Below, one piece after another: positions 1 through 6,048 of a stretch of 13,861 nt of DNA. Position 1 is the first letter of the stretch; every line of letters begins with the position of its first letter. Under the pieces are notes generated by a model. The model searched no databases. It was not told where the DNA came from and saw only the letters and a list, made by a program, of their open reading frames with translations. The stretch comes from DATKZB01 sp035528235 (GTDB lineage: Bacteria; Planctomycetota; Phycisphaerae; FEN-1346), in NCBI GenBank assembly GCA_035528235.1, contig DATKZB010000006.1:1-13861 (forward strand), read 5' to 3'. The position numbers were made by a program, and so were the translations under genes.

Positions 1-179
1 TGCGCGAAGTCGACGCCGTCGATGTGCAGGCGCTCGTAGAGGGCGTCGGTGTCGGCGCAGGAGAGGTCCTTAAGGAGCCGCGCGGTGACCTCGCCCGTGG
101 CCCAGTAATCGGTGGGCACGCGGTCGGGTTTCTCGCCGGCCAGCAGGGCCAGCCATCGCTCGCGTGAAGTCATGGGCAT
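1..179 (-). CDS. Uroporphyrinogen-decarboxylase-like protein, N-terminal fragment
   Basis: The minus strand is open from an ATG at 179 to the window edge and gives about 59 residues, beginning MPMTSRERWLALLAGEKPDR and continuing with VPTDYWATGEV and a helical stretch. An opening 'SRERWLALLAGEKPDRVP' is typical of the UroD-like / corrinoid methyltransferase (MtaA/CmuA-type) superfamily, in which RER...l.GekpDRvP precedes the first strand of a TIM barrel. A GAGGG sequence about 10 bases upstream favours the ATG at 179; a second ATG lies at 173. In this superfamily members either decarboxylate uroporphyrinogen III or move methyl groups to and from corrinoid or thiol carriers; the catalytic part is outside the window, so the reaction cannot be named. 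The family call is recognition of a short N-terminus only. Confidence 0.65.
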   Translation of the reverse strand, partial: MPMTSRERWLALLAGEKPDRVPTDYWATGEVTARLLKDLSCADTDALYERLHIDGVDFA

Positions 180-197
180 GTGGCGGGTCCCTCGTCC

Positions 198-335
198 TGC
201 AACGCTACGTCGCTACTTCATCCCGACTGGCGGCCTTCCCAGGCCGCCAGGAACACGCGTCGGGCCCAGCTGCGGCGGCCCGCCCAAGGCGGGCAGGCTC
301 TGCGGAAGGCCGCCGCGCGACAAGTAGCGTTGTAG
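198..335. repeat. Palindromic intergenic repeats between lemA and the UroD-like gene
   Basis: The 185-base gap 180-364 holds nested inverted repeats and no gene. A 10-base-pair hairpin has arms 227-236 (CTGGCGGCCT) and 241-250 with a TCCC loop. A second hairpin has 7-base arms GCCCGCC at 278-284 and GGCGGGC at 288-294. Both lie inside an outer inverted repeat CAACGCTAC (200-208) / GTAGCGTTG (324-332). The hairpins could terminate lemA transcription, but neither is followed by a run of T on the minus strand, so a terminator is not claimed. Confidence 0.6.
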
Positions 336-364
336 GGCCCGCCGCGCGAAGCCGTTGCCGCGCG

Positions 365-949
365 TCAGAACTGGACTTTGGGGGCCTCGCGGGCGGCCGC
401 GTCGTCGAGTTCGAAGAAGTCGGACGGTTTGAAGCCCAGCATCGACGCCACCATGTTCGCCGGAAACACCTGTTGCCGCGTGTTGAACGACTGGACGCTG
501 TCGTTGTAATACTGCCGCGAGAACGAAATCTTGTTCTCGGTCGAGGCGAGTTCTTCCTGAAGGGCCAGGAAGTTCTGGTTGGCCTTCAGGTCGGGGTACG
601 CCTCGGACAGGGCGAACAGTTGCCGCAGGGCACCCGTAATCATGTTCTCGGCCTGGGCCTGTTCGCCGACGGTCTTGGCGTCGATGCCGCGCTGACGCGC
701 CTTGACGACGTTCTCGAACGTCTCGCGCTCGTGCTTGGCGTAGCCCTTGACGGTCTCGACCAGGTTCGGGATGAGGTCGTACCGCCGCTTGAGTTGGACG
801 TCGATCTGGCTCCAGGCGTTCTTGACGGCGTTGCGCAGGCCTACCAGGCCGTTGTACGTGACGACCAGCCACACGATAACCGCCAGAACGGGTAAGCCGA
901 TGACCAGCAGCGCCACCAGCACCAGGACGCCCAAGACCCCGACTCCCAT
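365..949 (-). CDS. lemA: LemA family membrane-anchored protein
   Basis: The 194-residue product has one N-terminal hydrophobic segment (about residues 5-30) followed by a helical domain with family hallmarks: YNGLVGLRNAVKNAWSQIDV, then LKRRYDLIPNLVETVKGYAKHE, and near the end FNTRQQVFPANMVASMLGF. LemA proteins have an N-terminal helix in the membrane and a long helical bundle outside the cytoplasm; length and order here match full-length members. The molecular role is not established. The start at 949 is well supported by an AAAGGAGG ribosome-binding site 6 bases upstream. A strong promoter lies 46 bases further up (see 995-1023), so the gene seems to be transcribed on its own. LemA genes are often next to a TPM-domain or M48 peptidase gene; neither is present here. 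Confidence 0.95.
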   Translation of the reverse strand: MGVGVLGVLVLVALLVIGLPVLAVIVWLVVTYNGLVGLRNAVKNAWSQIDVQLKRRYDLIPNLVETVKGYAKHERETFENVVKARQRGIDAKTVGEQAQAENMITGALRQLFALSEAYPDLKANQNFLALQEELASTENKISFSRQYYNDSVQSFNTRQQVFPANMVASMLGFKPSDFFELDDAAAREAPKVQF

Positions 950-994
950 AGGTCGCCTCCTTTCGCGCCGCCCGCCGGGCGGCTGATGATTACG

Positions 995-1023
995 ATTATA
1001 CCAGCCCCGGCCGCACCGTTCAA
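995..1023 (-). promoter_or_regulatory. Sigma-70-type promoter of lemA
   Basis: On the minus strand TTGAAC (1018-1023) and TATAAT (995-1000) are separated by exactly 17 bases. The -10 box is preceded by TGG, giving an extended -10 (TGnTATAAT). Transcription would start near 988, leaving a leader of about 40 bases that carries the AAAGGAGG site of lemA. In such GC-rich surroundings this match is unlikely to be chance. It is seen in sequence only, with no expression evidence. Confidence 0.75.
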
Positions 1024-1050
1024 CGCAACGCGCGTTAGCCCTACCTGTTT

Positions 1051-1139
1051 ACACGTGCCACGGCTTGCTTGCAAGCCGTGCATCCGGGCTGTTTCAAAAC
1101 GACATCATCACGGGTTGACAAGCAACCCGTGGCACGTGT
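1051..1139. repeat. Paired-hairpin palindromic element (CAC...GTGGCAC family)
   Basis: Two hairpins face each other. The first has 9-base arms at 1059-1067 and 1072-1080 (CACGGCTTG / CAAGCCGTG). The second has arms at 1109-1117 and 1123-1131 (CACGGGTTG / CAACCCGTG) with loop ACAAG. The outer 13 bases 1051-1063 and 1127-1139 (ACACGTGCCACGG and its exact complement) are also an inverted repeat, so the two halves can pair with each other instead of each folding alone. The 13-mer CGCGCGTTAGCCC just before (1029-1041) recurs at 7566-7578. A third hairpin of this family is at 9088-9114. No gene is visible in the gap 950-1205. Confidence 0.75.
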
Positions 1140-1205
1140 CGCCGGTGCGCCGTCGCCCTTCTGTACGCCGCGCGGCGGAACCTATTCGGCCAATGCGCCG
1201 TCGGG

Positions 1206-2060
1206 TCACGATTTCCCGGTCAGGACGTCGCGCACGAGGCGCGTGTTCTGGCCCACCTGGTCGTTGTACTTCTGCCACATGCCCACGGCCACGACGTCGG
1301 TGGGTTTGATGCTGTCGTACGCCAACCGCAGGGCGGCCGCGAGACCCTCGTCCGACGGGCACTTGCGCCCGGCCGCCAGCACCTTGAACGCCAGGCACGG
1401 CCGCGAGGCCCGCCCGATAAACCGGATCATGCGGTCGCGGTCGGCGTCGTCGTACTTCTCGAAGTCGCGCTCAATCCGGCTCGCCGTCACGTTGCTGTAG
1501 ACGGTGAAGAAACAGGCCTGATAGAAGTCGCAGTCCCAGCCCTTTTCCTCGACGTACTCGAGGGTCTGCGGCAAGTGGCTGCACACGCCCACCAGCAGGC
1601 CCGTCTGGCGGAGGCGGGCCAGGTGGTCGCGGACGATGTCCATGCGGTTCTCGATGAACGATCGGTCGGTCCGCTCGCCGAAGAGTTGGATGCCGATGGG
1701 CTTCGGGTCGACGGCCAGGATGGCCGCCAGTTCGGCCTCGGCGGCGCGAGGGTCGGCGTCCATGTCGTAGAAGGTGGCGATCCACTGGAGGCGTCCGCCC
1801 GCCGCCTTATGCCGCCGCAGCAGGTCGTGCATCTCGCGCCCGCCGAACTGGACGGTGTTGATGCCGCACGCCTCGGCCCGCGCCAGCACCGCCAAGTCGT
1901 TTCCCTTGGCGGGGTCGTACCACTCGCGCATCTCCTGGCTGAGGGCGTCGCTGACGTGCGACGTACCCTTGAGGGGATTGTGACCCAGGATGAGCCGGGT
2001 GATGCTGTGGCCGCGCCACTGGACGCACGGCAACAGACCTTCCGTCGCGGTCGCCAACAT
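1206..2060 (-). CDS. Probable TIM-barrel protein, aldo/keto-reductase-like, function unknown
   Basis: The 284-residue product has no signal peptide or membrane segment. It begins after a short lead with LPCVQWRGHSITRLILGHNP, then has strand-helix alternation: ACGINTVQFGGREMHDLLRR, LQWIATFYDMDA, IGIQLFGERTD, GLLVGVCSHLPQTLEYVEE, CDFYQACFFTVY, RPCLAFKVLAAGR, and TDVVAVGMWQKYNDQV near the end. The repeated strand endings and the late 'PCLAFKVLAAGR...VVAVGM' pattern resemble the second half of aldo/keto-reductase-type or related TIM barrels, but I cannot place the AKR catalytic Tyr/Lys/His set, so an enzyme activity is not assigned. The start at 2060 has a GGGGAGG sequence 4 bases upstream. The gene starts 21 bases after the PQQ-propeller gene ends and probably shares its transcript, suggesting a joint role, but which one is not visible. 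Confidence 0.7.
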   Translation of the reverse strand: MLATATEGLLPCVQWRGHSITRLILGHNPLKGTSHVSDALSQEMREWYDPAKGNDLAVLARAEACGINTVQFGGREMHDLLRRHKAAGGRLQWIATFYDMDADPRAAEAELAAILAVDPKPIGIQLFGERTDRSFIENRMDIVRDHLARLRQTGLLVGVCSHLPQTLEYVEEKGWDCDFYQACFFTVYSNVTASRIERDFEKYDDADRDRMIRFIGRASRPCLAFKVLAAGRKCPSDEGLAAALRLAYDSIKPTDVVAVGMWQKYNDQVGQNTRLVRDVLTGKS

Positions 2061-2081
2061 CCACCTCCCCTCGAGGGAGCT

Positions 2082-3323
2082 CTACGGCGCCTTGACGTCG
2101 AGGCACTTCATCTGGGCCTGGTCGCGGATGACGAGTTTGCCGTCGGCCAGGGCCATGGGGCCCCAGATTTCGTTGCCGTCCAGCATCTTGGCCTTGGCGA
2201 GCGGCTTGAACCCTTCCGGCGACGGCTGGATGGTGTAAAGTTCGCCGGTGCGTCCGTCCATCTCGTAGAGGAGCCCGTCGCCCGTCAGCAGGATGTTACC
2301 CTTGCAGAAATACGGCTCTCGCTTGGTCTGCCACTTGATCTCGCCGTCGAGGCTGAAGCACACGAGCCCGTTGGCCTTGTTGTTCGTGTTGCAGACGGCG
2401 TACAGGTAGCCCTCGTACAGGATGGGCTGATGGACGTGCGACCCGATCTGCTCGAACTTGTGCAGGCCCTTGGCCGTGAAGGCGTCGCCCTGGCGCTCGA
2501 CCTGGATGATCTCGGAATCGGCGTCGTACGCGCCCGTCAGGAAGAACCGGTCCTTGCCCAGCGGCGTGGGCGCGGGCACGCCCGCCACGCGGACGCGGTA
2601 CCCGTAAGTCCAGAGCACCTTGCCGGTGGCCGGGTCGATGCCGGCCACTTTCTGCGTGCTCTGTATGATGATCTGCTCGGCGCCGCCGACGGTCGTCACA
2701 AACGGCGACGAGTAATACAGGTCGCCGATGCCTTCGGACTTCCATTGCTCTTTGCCGGTGGCCTTCTCGAGCGCCACGACGCCGGCCGACCCACTCAGCG
2801 GCGCCACGATGACCACGTCCTTGTACAGGAGCGGCGATTGCGACACGGCCCAGTTTGGCCGTTTCGCGCCGTAATCGTTCAGCAAGTGCTTCTGCCAGAC
2901 GCTCTTGTGCGTGGCCTTGTCGACGCAGTGGAGCTGGCCGTGCGGCCCGATCGTGAAGACGTACTTCTCGTCCACCGCCGGCGTCGACCGCGACCCGTCG
3001 TGGTCCAGGCCGCCCGGGGCGTCGTACGCGAACGACCATTCCTCCTTGCCGGTGGCCAGGTCGAGACACCGCAGTTTGTCCTGTTCCTGGCCGACGCGGT
3101 CCAGCAGGTACACCTTGCCGTCGCGGATGGCCGCGCCGCCGTAACCCTTGCCCACCTCGATGGTCCAGAGAACCTTGGGCCCGTCTTCGGGCCACTCGCG
3201 CAGCAGGCCTTTCTCGGCCGACGTGCCGTTGCGGTCGGGTCCCAGGAACTGCGGCCAATCGGCGGCCGCCGCGGCCGCCGCGAGGCACGTGACCAACACT
3301 CCCGTCAGCAACAAATGACGCAT
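2082..3323 (-). CDS. Secreted PQQ-binding-like beta-propeller repeat protein
   Basis: The 413-residue protein opens with a signal peptide (MRHLLLTGVLVTCLAAAAAA, likely cut near residue 21) and then WPQFLGPDRNG, an opening seen repeatedly in planctomycete PQQ-like propeller proteins. Propeller blades recur as short motifs: GKVYLLDRVG, RCLDLATGKEEWSF, LHCVDKATHKSVWQK, VVALEKATGKEQWKS, AGIDPATGKVLWTYGYR and LVCFSLDGEIKWQT. These 'aldaaTGkelW' motifs are the PQQ/Trp-docking repeat. Many such proteins lack dehydrogenase activity and act as exported binding or scaffold proteins; no PQQ-dehydrogenase active-site signature was recognised. The ATG at 3323 has AAGGAGA upstream at good spacing. It is the first gene of a two-gene unit with the TIM-barrel gene, divergent from the PEBP gene. 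Confidence 0.88.
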   Translation of the reverse strand: MRHLLLTGVLVTCLAAAAAAADWPQFLGPDRNGTSAEKGLLREWPEDGPKVLWTIEVGKGYGGAAIRDGKVYLLDRVGQEQDKLRCLDLATGKEEWSFAYDAPGGLDHDGSRSTPAVDEKYVFTIGPHGQLHCVDKATHKSVWQKHLLNDYGAKRPNWAVSQSPLLYKDVVIVAPLSGSAGVVALEKATGKEQWKSEGIGDLYYSSPFVTTVGGAEQIIIQSTQKVAGIDPATGKVLWTYGYRVRVAGVPAPTPLGKDRFFLTGAYDADSEIIQVERQGDAFTAKGLHKFEQIGSHVHQPILYEGYLYAVCNTNNKANGLVCFSLDGEIKWQTKREPYFCKGNILLTGDGLLYEMDGRTGELYTIQPSPEGFKPLAKAKMLDGNEIWGPMALADGKLVIRDQAQMKCLDVKAP

Positions 3324-3400
3324 CGTGGTTCTCCTTGCGATTCGCCCCCTCGCGTTCCCGCCGCGCCGAGACCCGCGACGGAGCCACCATTTGGGACGGC

Positions 3401-3429
3401 AGTATGTCAGAATGCGCCCGCCGCCGCAA
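3401..3429 (-). promoter_or_regulatory. Possible sigma-70-type promoter of the PQQ-propeller gene
   Basis: On the minus strand TTGCGG (3424-3429) and CATACT (3401-3406) are 17 bases apart, 77 bases upstream of the ATG at 3323. Both boxes are imperfect, so the call is weak; it is the best match found in the divergent gap. Confidence 0.3.
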
Positions 3430-3451
3430 GTACAAGCGCGGCCGCCCTGTA

Positions 3452-3552
3452 ACCCCTAGGTTTTGGGGTCGCCACCGAGCCCCGACCGTGCCGTATGCTA
3501 GCCGCGAGCGCAAGCGAGCGGCAGGCCGGCCACGCCCCCCCTCACGGAGGGG
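3452..3552. repeat. Cluster of small palindromes in the divergent gap
   Basis: The 301-base gap between the divergent genes (3324-3624) has no gene. It holds ACCCC (3452-3456) / GGGGT (3465-3469), the arms of a weak hairpin; the string GCCGCGAGCGCAAGCGAGCG (3501-3520) followed by GC, which I recognise as a dispersed planctomycete-type repeat bounded by GCCGC/GCGGC; and a hairpin CCCCTC (3538-3543) / GAGGGG (3547-3552) with loop ACG, followed by CTACCACG. The dispersed-repeat status rests on recognition, not on a second copy here. Confidence 0.5.
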
Positions 3553-3624
3553 CTACCACGAAAGTCCGTTTGCCCTTGCGGCGCGGCCGGCGGCGGCGCA
3601 TCATGATAGGGGAGAAAGGCCGTT

Positions 3625-4206
3625 ATGCGTGCGTCCTTACGCAGCCCGTGGCGCGGCCGGGCGATGTTGGCGGCGGGCCTGGCGGCCGTCGCCGTTGCCG
3701 CCGTCGCGTGCGACCATCCGACGAAGGAGCCCGTCATGACGTTCACACTGACCAGCCCGGCGTTCCAGCCCGATGCCCGCATTCCGAAGCCGTACACCGG
3801 CGAGGGCGACGACACCTCGCCGCCGCTGGAGTGGTCGGCCCCGCCGGAGGGCACCCGCAGTTTCGCCCTCGTCTGCGACGACCCCGACGCTCCCGCCGGC
3901 ACCTGGGACCATTGGATCATCTGGAACATCCCGGCCGACTACGACAAACTGCCCGCCGGCGTGTCCAAGACCGAGCAGCCCGCCGACTTCGGCGGCGCCG
4001 TCCAGGGCAAGAACTCCTGGCCCAGAATCGGCTACAACGGACCCATGCCGCCGCCCGGCCACGGCACCCACCACTACCATTTCGTGCTCTACGCCCTCGA
4101 CACCATCCTCACCCTGACGCCCGGCGCCCGGAAGGCCGACCTCCTGACCGCCATGAAAGACCACGTCCTGGGCGAAGCCCGGTTGACCGGCGTCTACAGC
4201 CGCTGA
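3625..4206 (+). CDS. YbhB/YbcL family (PEBP, Raf-kinase-inhibitor-like) protein
   Basis: The longest reading gives 193 residues: a basic N-terminus, a hydrophobic Ala/Val stretch (residues 14-28) and Cys29 in AVAC, which could be a weak lipobox, followed by the PEBP domain from MTFTLTSPAF (residue 38). Family signatures are present: ISP-like TSPPLEWSAPPEGTRSF, the DPDAP ligand-binding motif followed by GTWDHWIIWNIP, and GHGTHHYHFVLYALD. Bacterial YbhB-type proteins are small ligand-binding proteins of unclear role. Two starts are plausible: ATG 3625, preceded by GAAAGG, gives an exported or lipid-anchored form; ATG 3736, preceded by a better AAGGAG, gives a 156-residue cytosolic form of the usual family length. 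The gene is followed 52 bases later by the YggS gene on the same strand. Confidence 0.9.
   Translation: MRASLRSPWRGRAMLAAGLAAVAVAAVACDHPTKEPVMTFTLTSPAFQPDARIPKPYTGEGDDTSPPLEWSAPPEGTRSFALVCDDPDAPAGTWDHWIIWNIPADYDKLPAGVSKTEQPADFGGAVQGKNSWPRIGYNGPMPPPGHGTHHYHFVLYALDTILTLTPGARKADLLTAMKDHVLGEARLTGVYSR
3724..3738 (+). promoter_or_regulatory. Internal ribosome-binding site and alternative start of the PEBP gene
   Basis: AAGGAG at 3724-3729 lies 6 bases before the in-frame ATG at 3736-3738. Starting here removes exactly the signal-like N-terminus and begins the protein at MTFTLTSPAF, where the conserved PEBP domain begins. This site is stronger than the one in front of ATG 3625, so it either decides the true start or allows two products. 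Confidence 0.55.
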
Positions 4207-4258
4207 CGCGCCGCCGCACGTCCTTGCGGCCGCGCCGCCAGACGGTACACTGGACGCC

Positions 4259-4951
4259 ATGGACACGCCGCCCGAACGCCTCGCCGCGAACTTGGCCGAC
4301 GTGCGCGACCGCATCGCCGCGGCCGCCGCGCGGAGCGGCCGCACGAGCGGCGCCGTCCGCCTCGTGGCCGTCACCAAGACGGTGGGGCCCGAGACCATCC
4401 GCGCCCTCGTCGCGGCGGGCCAGACCGACGTCGGCGAGAACCGGCCCCAGCAACTCCGCGACCGCGCGGCCGCGCTGGCCGGGCTGGGCGTCGCCTGGCA
4501 CATGATCGGGCACCTCCAGCGGAACAAGGTCAGGCATGTCGTCCCGGCGTGCGCCCTGATCCACAGCGTGGACTCGCTGCGCCTGGCCGAGGAGATCGGC
4601 CGGCGTGCTCTGGCGGCGGGCGGGCGGACCACCTGCCTCCTGGAGGTCAACAGCGGCGAGGCCCAGAAGTCCGGCGTCGACCCGGCCCAGGCCCCTGCCA
4701 TGGCCGCCCAGGCGGCGGCCGTCGACGGCATCGACCTGGCGGGCCTCATGACCATGGCCCCGCTGGTCGACGACCCCGAGACCGTGCGGCCGGTGTTCGC
4801 GCGGCTGCGGGAACTGCTGGAACGCGTCAACCGCGAGGCGCCCCTGCCGCAACCGCTCACGCAACTCTCGATGGGAATGACCCAGGACTACGAGGTAGCC
4901 GTCGAGGAAGGCGCCACCATCGTCCGCGTCGGCACGGCACTGTTTCGGTAG
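4259..4951 (+). CDS. YggS/YBL036C-type PLP-binding (PLP homeostasis) protein
   Basis: The 230-residue product is a full-length member of the alanine-racemase-N-like PLP-binding family. VRLVAVTKT contains the lysine that binds PLP (Lys40). Other family motifs are VGENRPQQL, WHMIGHLQRNKVRH, IHSVDSLRLAEEI, LLEVNSGEAQKSGV, LAGLMTMAP and the C-terminal LSMGMTQDYEVAVEEGATIVRVGTALF with the SMGM phosphate-binding loop. Family members have no known catalytic activity; they act in PLP balance and affect amino-acid and keto-acid pools. In many bacteria the gene lies near proC, ylmE/sepF or pilT; here it follows the PEBP gene and may be co-transcribed with it. No good ribosome-binding site precedes ATG 4259, so translation may depend on readthrough from upstream. 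Confidence 0.95.
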   Translation: MDTPPERLAANLADVRDRIAAAAARSGRTSGAVRLVAVTKTVGPETIRALVAAGQTDVGENRPQQLRDRAAALAGLGVAWHMIGHLQRNKVRHVVPACALIHSVDSLRLAEEIGRRALAAGGRTTCLLEVNSGEAQKSGVDPAQAPAMAAQAAAVDGIDLAGLMTMAPLVDDPETVRPVFARLRELLERVNREAPLPQPLTQLSMGMTQDYEVAVEEGATIVRVGTALFR

Positions 4952-4969
4952 AGCGTCTTGAGATTCGGT

Positions 4970-5063
4970 CTTTGCGCGGTGGGTCCCCGTACCCACCGCG
5001 CCAGGGCGGATATCTTGCGGCGAGCGCGGCGGGTGCGGGGACCCGCCGCGCAAACACGCAAAG
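4970..5063. repeat. Double-hairpin repeat, copy 1
   Basis: Hairpin 1 has 11-base arms GCGCGGTGGGT (4974-4984) and ACCCACCGCGC (4991-5001) with loop CCCCGT. Hairpin 2 has arms GCGCGGCGGGT (5024-5034) and ACCCGCCGCGC (5041-5051) with loop GCGGGG. Hairpin 2 is nearly the reverse complement of hairpin 1, so the element is an inverted pair and the two loops are fully complementary if one G-U pair is allowed. Outer ends CTTTGCG (4970-4976) and CGCAAAG (5057-5063) are also inverted. A second copy lies at 8918-9012. It fills most of the gap between the converging YggS gene and the small membrane protein gene. Confidence 0.85.
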
Positions 5064-5096
5064 TCAAACTGCTGTAGCCGCTCCGCCCCGCGCGGC

Positions 5097-5480
5097 TCAG
5101 AACCCCTGCGTGATGAGCGACACGAGCCCACCCACCAGCCACACCAGCCGCATGAGCCCCATCCCGCCGATCACAACGACGATGGCGGCATAGGCGAGGC
5201 CCCTGCCGCCTTCGACCTGCCCGCGGCAGCGGATTTGCGTCACCGCCGCAACGCCCAGCACGAGGCCCGCCATCGCCGCCGCAAAACACACCAGCCCCAC
5301 GCCGTTCTGGACCAGGTTCCAGACCAGGAACCATGAATGGTCGCTGAAGAACCGGTACGGAACGCCGACCATCCCCATGACGCCCAGCAGCCACTGCGGC
5401 GCCACGCCCGCCACCGCCAGCAGCAGGGCCGGCATCGCCAGGCGGTTCCTCGTCGTTGGCAGCGAATCATCCAGCGTCAT
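5097..5480 (-). CDS. Small multi-pass membrane protein, function unknown
   Basis: The 127-residue product has about three membrane segments: roughly residues 15-38 (LAMPALLLAVAGVAPQWLLG...), 52-80 (LVWNLVQNGVGLVCFAAAMAGLVLGV) and 95-122 (AYAAIVVVIGGMGLMRLVWLVGGL). A basic loop with Cys (TQIRCRGQ) lies between the last two. I do not recognise a family with certainty; the build resembles DUF4190-type small membrane proteins. ATG 5480 is preceded by GAGGAG, which overlaps the stop of the upstream gene 10 bases away, so it is probably the third gene of the operon starting at 7385 and may be translationally coupled. Confidence 0.75.
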   Translation of the reverse strand: MTLDDSLPTTRNRLAMPALLLAVAGVAPQWLLGVMGMVGVPYRFFSDHSWFLVWNLVQNGVGLVCFAAAMAGLVLGVAAVTQIRCRGQVEGGRGLAYAAIVVVIGGMGLMRLVWLVGGLVSLITQGF

Positions 5481-5490
5481 CGCGGTCTCC

Positions 5491-6048
5491 TCACTTGCCC
5501 TCGCGCAGGAACTCGAGGATCGGCTTCCCGCCCACGTACAACTCTTCGAGCACGGCGTGGCCTTTCCACACGCGGACCGTCACGTAGGCGTCGCGGTTGC
5601 CCTCCCGGGCGCGCTGCCGGTACGCGGCCTCGGCCTCGGGGGCGATGTCTTCCTCCAGGTAATACCGGTCGAACGGCAGTTCCAACCGCACCTCCGCCCG
5701 GTACGTGTAGTTGACCGTGACGGGGATGGCGGCGTCGTCCGGCGGCCGCTGCCGCACGAGACCCGTCAGCCGCGCAAAACCGTCCGCGTCCTCCTCGACC
5801 AGGGCGTACACCCGGTCGCCGTGGGCGACCACGAAACCCTCGACCTTCGGCACCGTGTTCGACTCGAACCCCAGCGCCACGAACCGGCCGCGCAGGGCGT
5901 CGAACGGGTCGACCGGGGCCGCGCGGAACTTATAGACCCGCCCGTGGCGCAGCACCAGTTCCTGCCGCGCGATCATCCCCACCGACGCCGCCAACTGCGC
6001 CACAGCCAGCACCGCGAAGAGCCCCAGGACCACCGCTCGTCGGGTCAT
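5491..6048 (-). CDS. GDYXXLXY-domain protein
   Basis: The 185-residue product has an N-terminal membrane anchor or signal (MTRRAVVLGLFAVLAVAQLAASV) and then an extracytoplasmic domain. FRAAPVDPFDALRGRFVALGF matches the defining motif of the GDYXXLXY family (PVDP.D.lRGdYv.L.Y). FDRYYLEED and YVTVRVWKGHAVLEELYVGGKPI complete the usual C-terminal part. Its function is unknown. It starts at ATG 6048, overlapping the DUF2157 stop by four bases (ATGA), a classic translational-coupling arrangement. DUF2157 and GDYXXLXY proteins are commonly encoded side by side, which supports both calls. Confidence 0.88.
   Translation of the reverse strand: MTRRAVVLGLFAVLAVAQLAASVGMIARQELVLRHGRVYKFRAAPVDPFDALRGRFVALGFESNTVPKVEGFVVAHGDRVYALVEEDADGFARLTGLVRQRPPDDAAIPVTVNYTYRAEVRLELPFDRYYLEEDIAPEAEAAYRQRAREGNRDAYVTVRVWKGHAVLEELYVGGKPILEFLREGK

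Noticed and set aside
1127..1145. TGGCACG next to the palindromes, resembling a sigma-54 -24 box
   Set aside because: A GC at the required 10-base distance (GG-N10-GC) is missing here, and also at the equivalent places near 9108 and on the opposite strand near 1051.
1575..3452. A 625-residue plus-strand open frame
   Set aside because: It is antisense to the TIM-barrel and PQQ-propeller genes, which have signal peptide, family motifs and ribosome-binding sites. Long antisense frames are expected in GC-rich coding DNA.
3495..4505. A plus-strand frame overlapping the PEBP and YggS genes
   Set aside because: It is an out-of-frame shadow; the two genes in the other frames carry all the recognisable family motifs.
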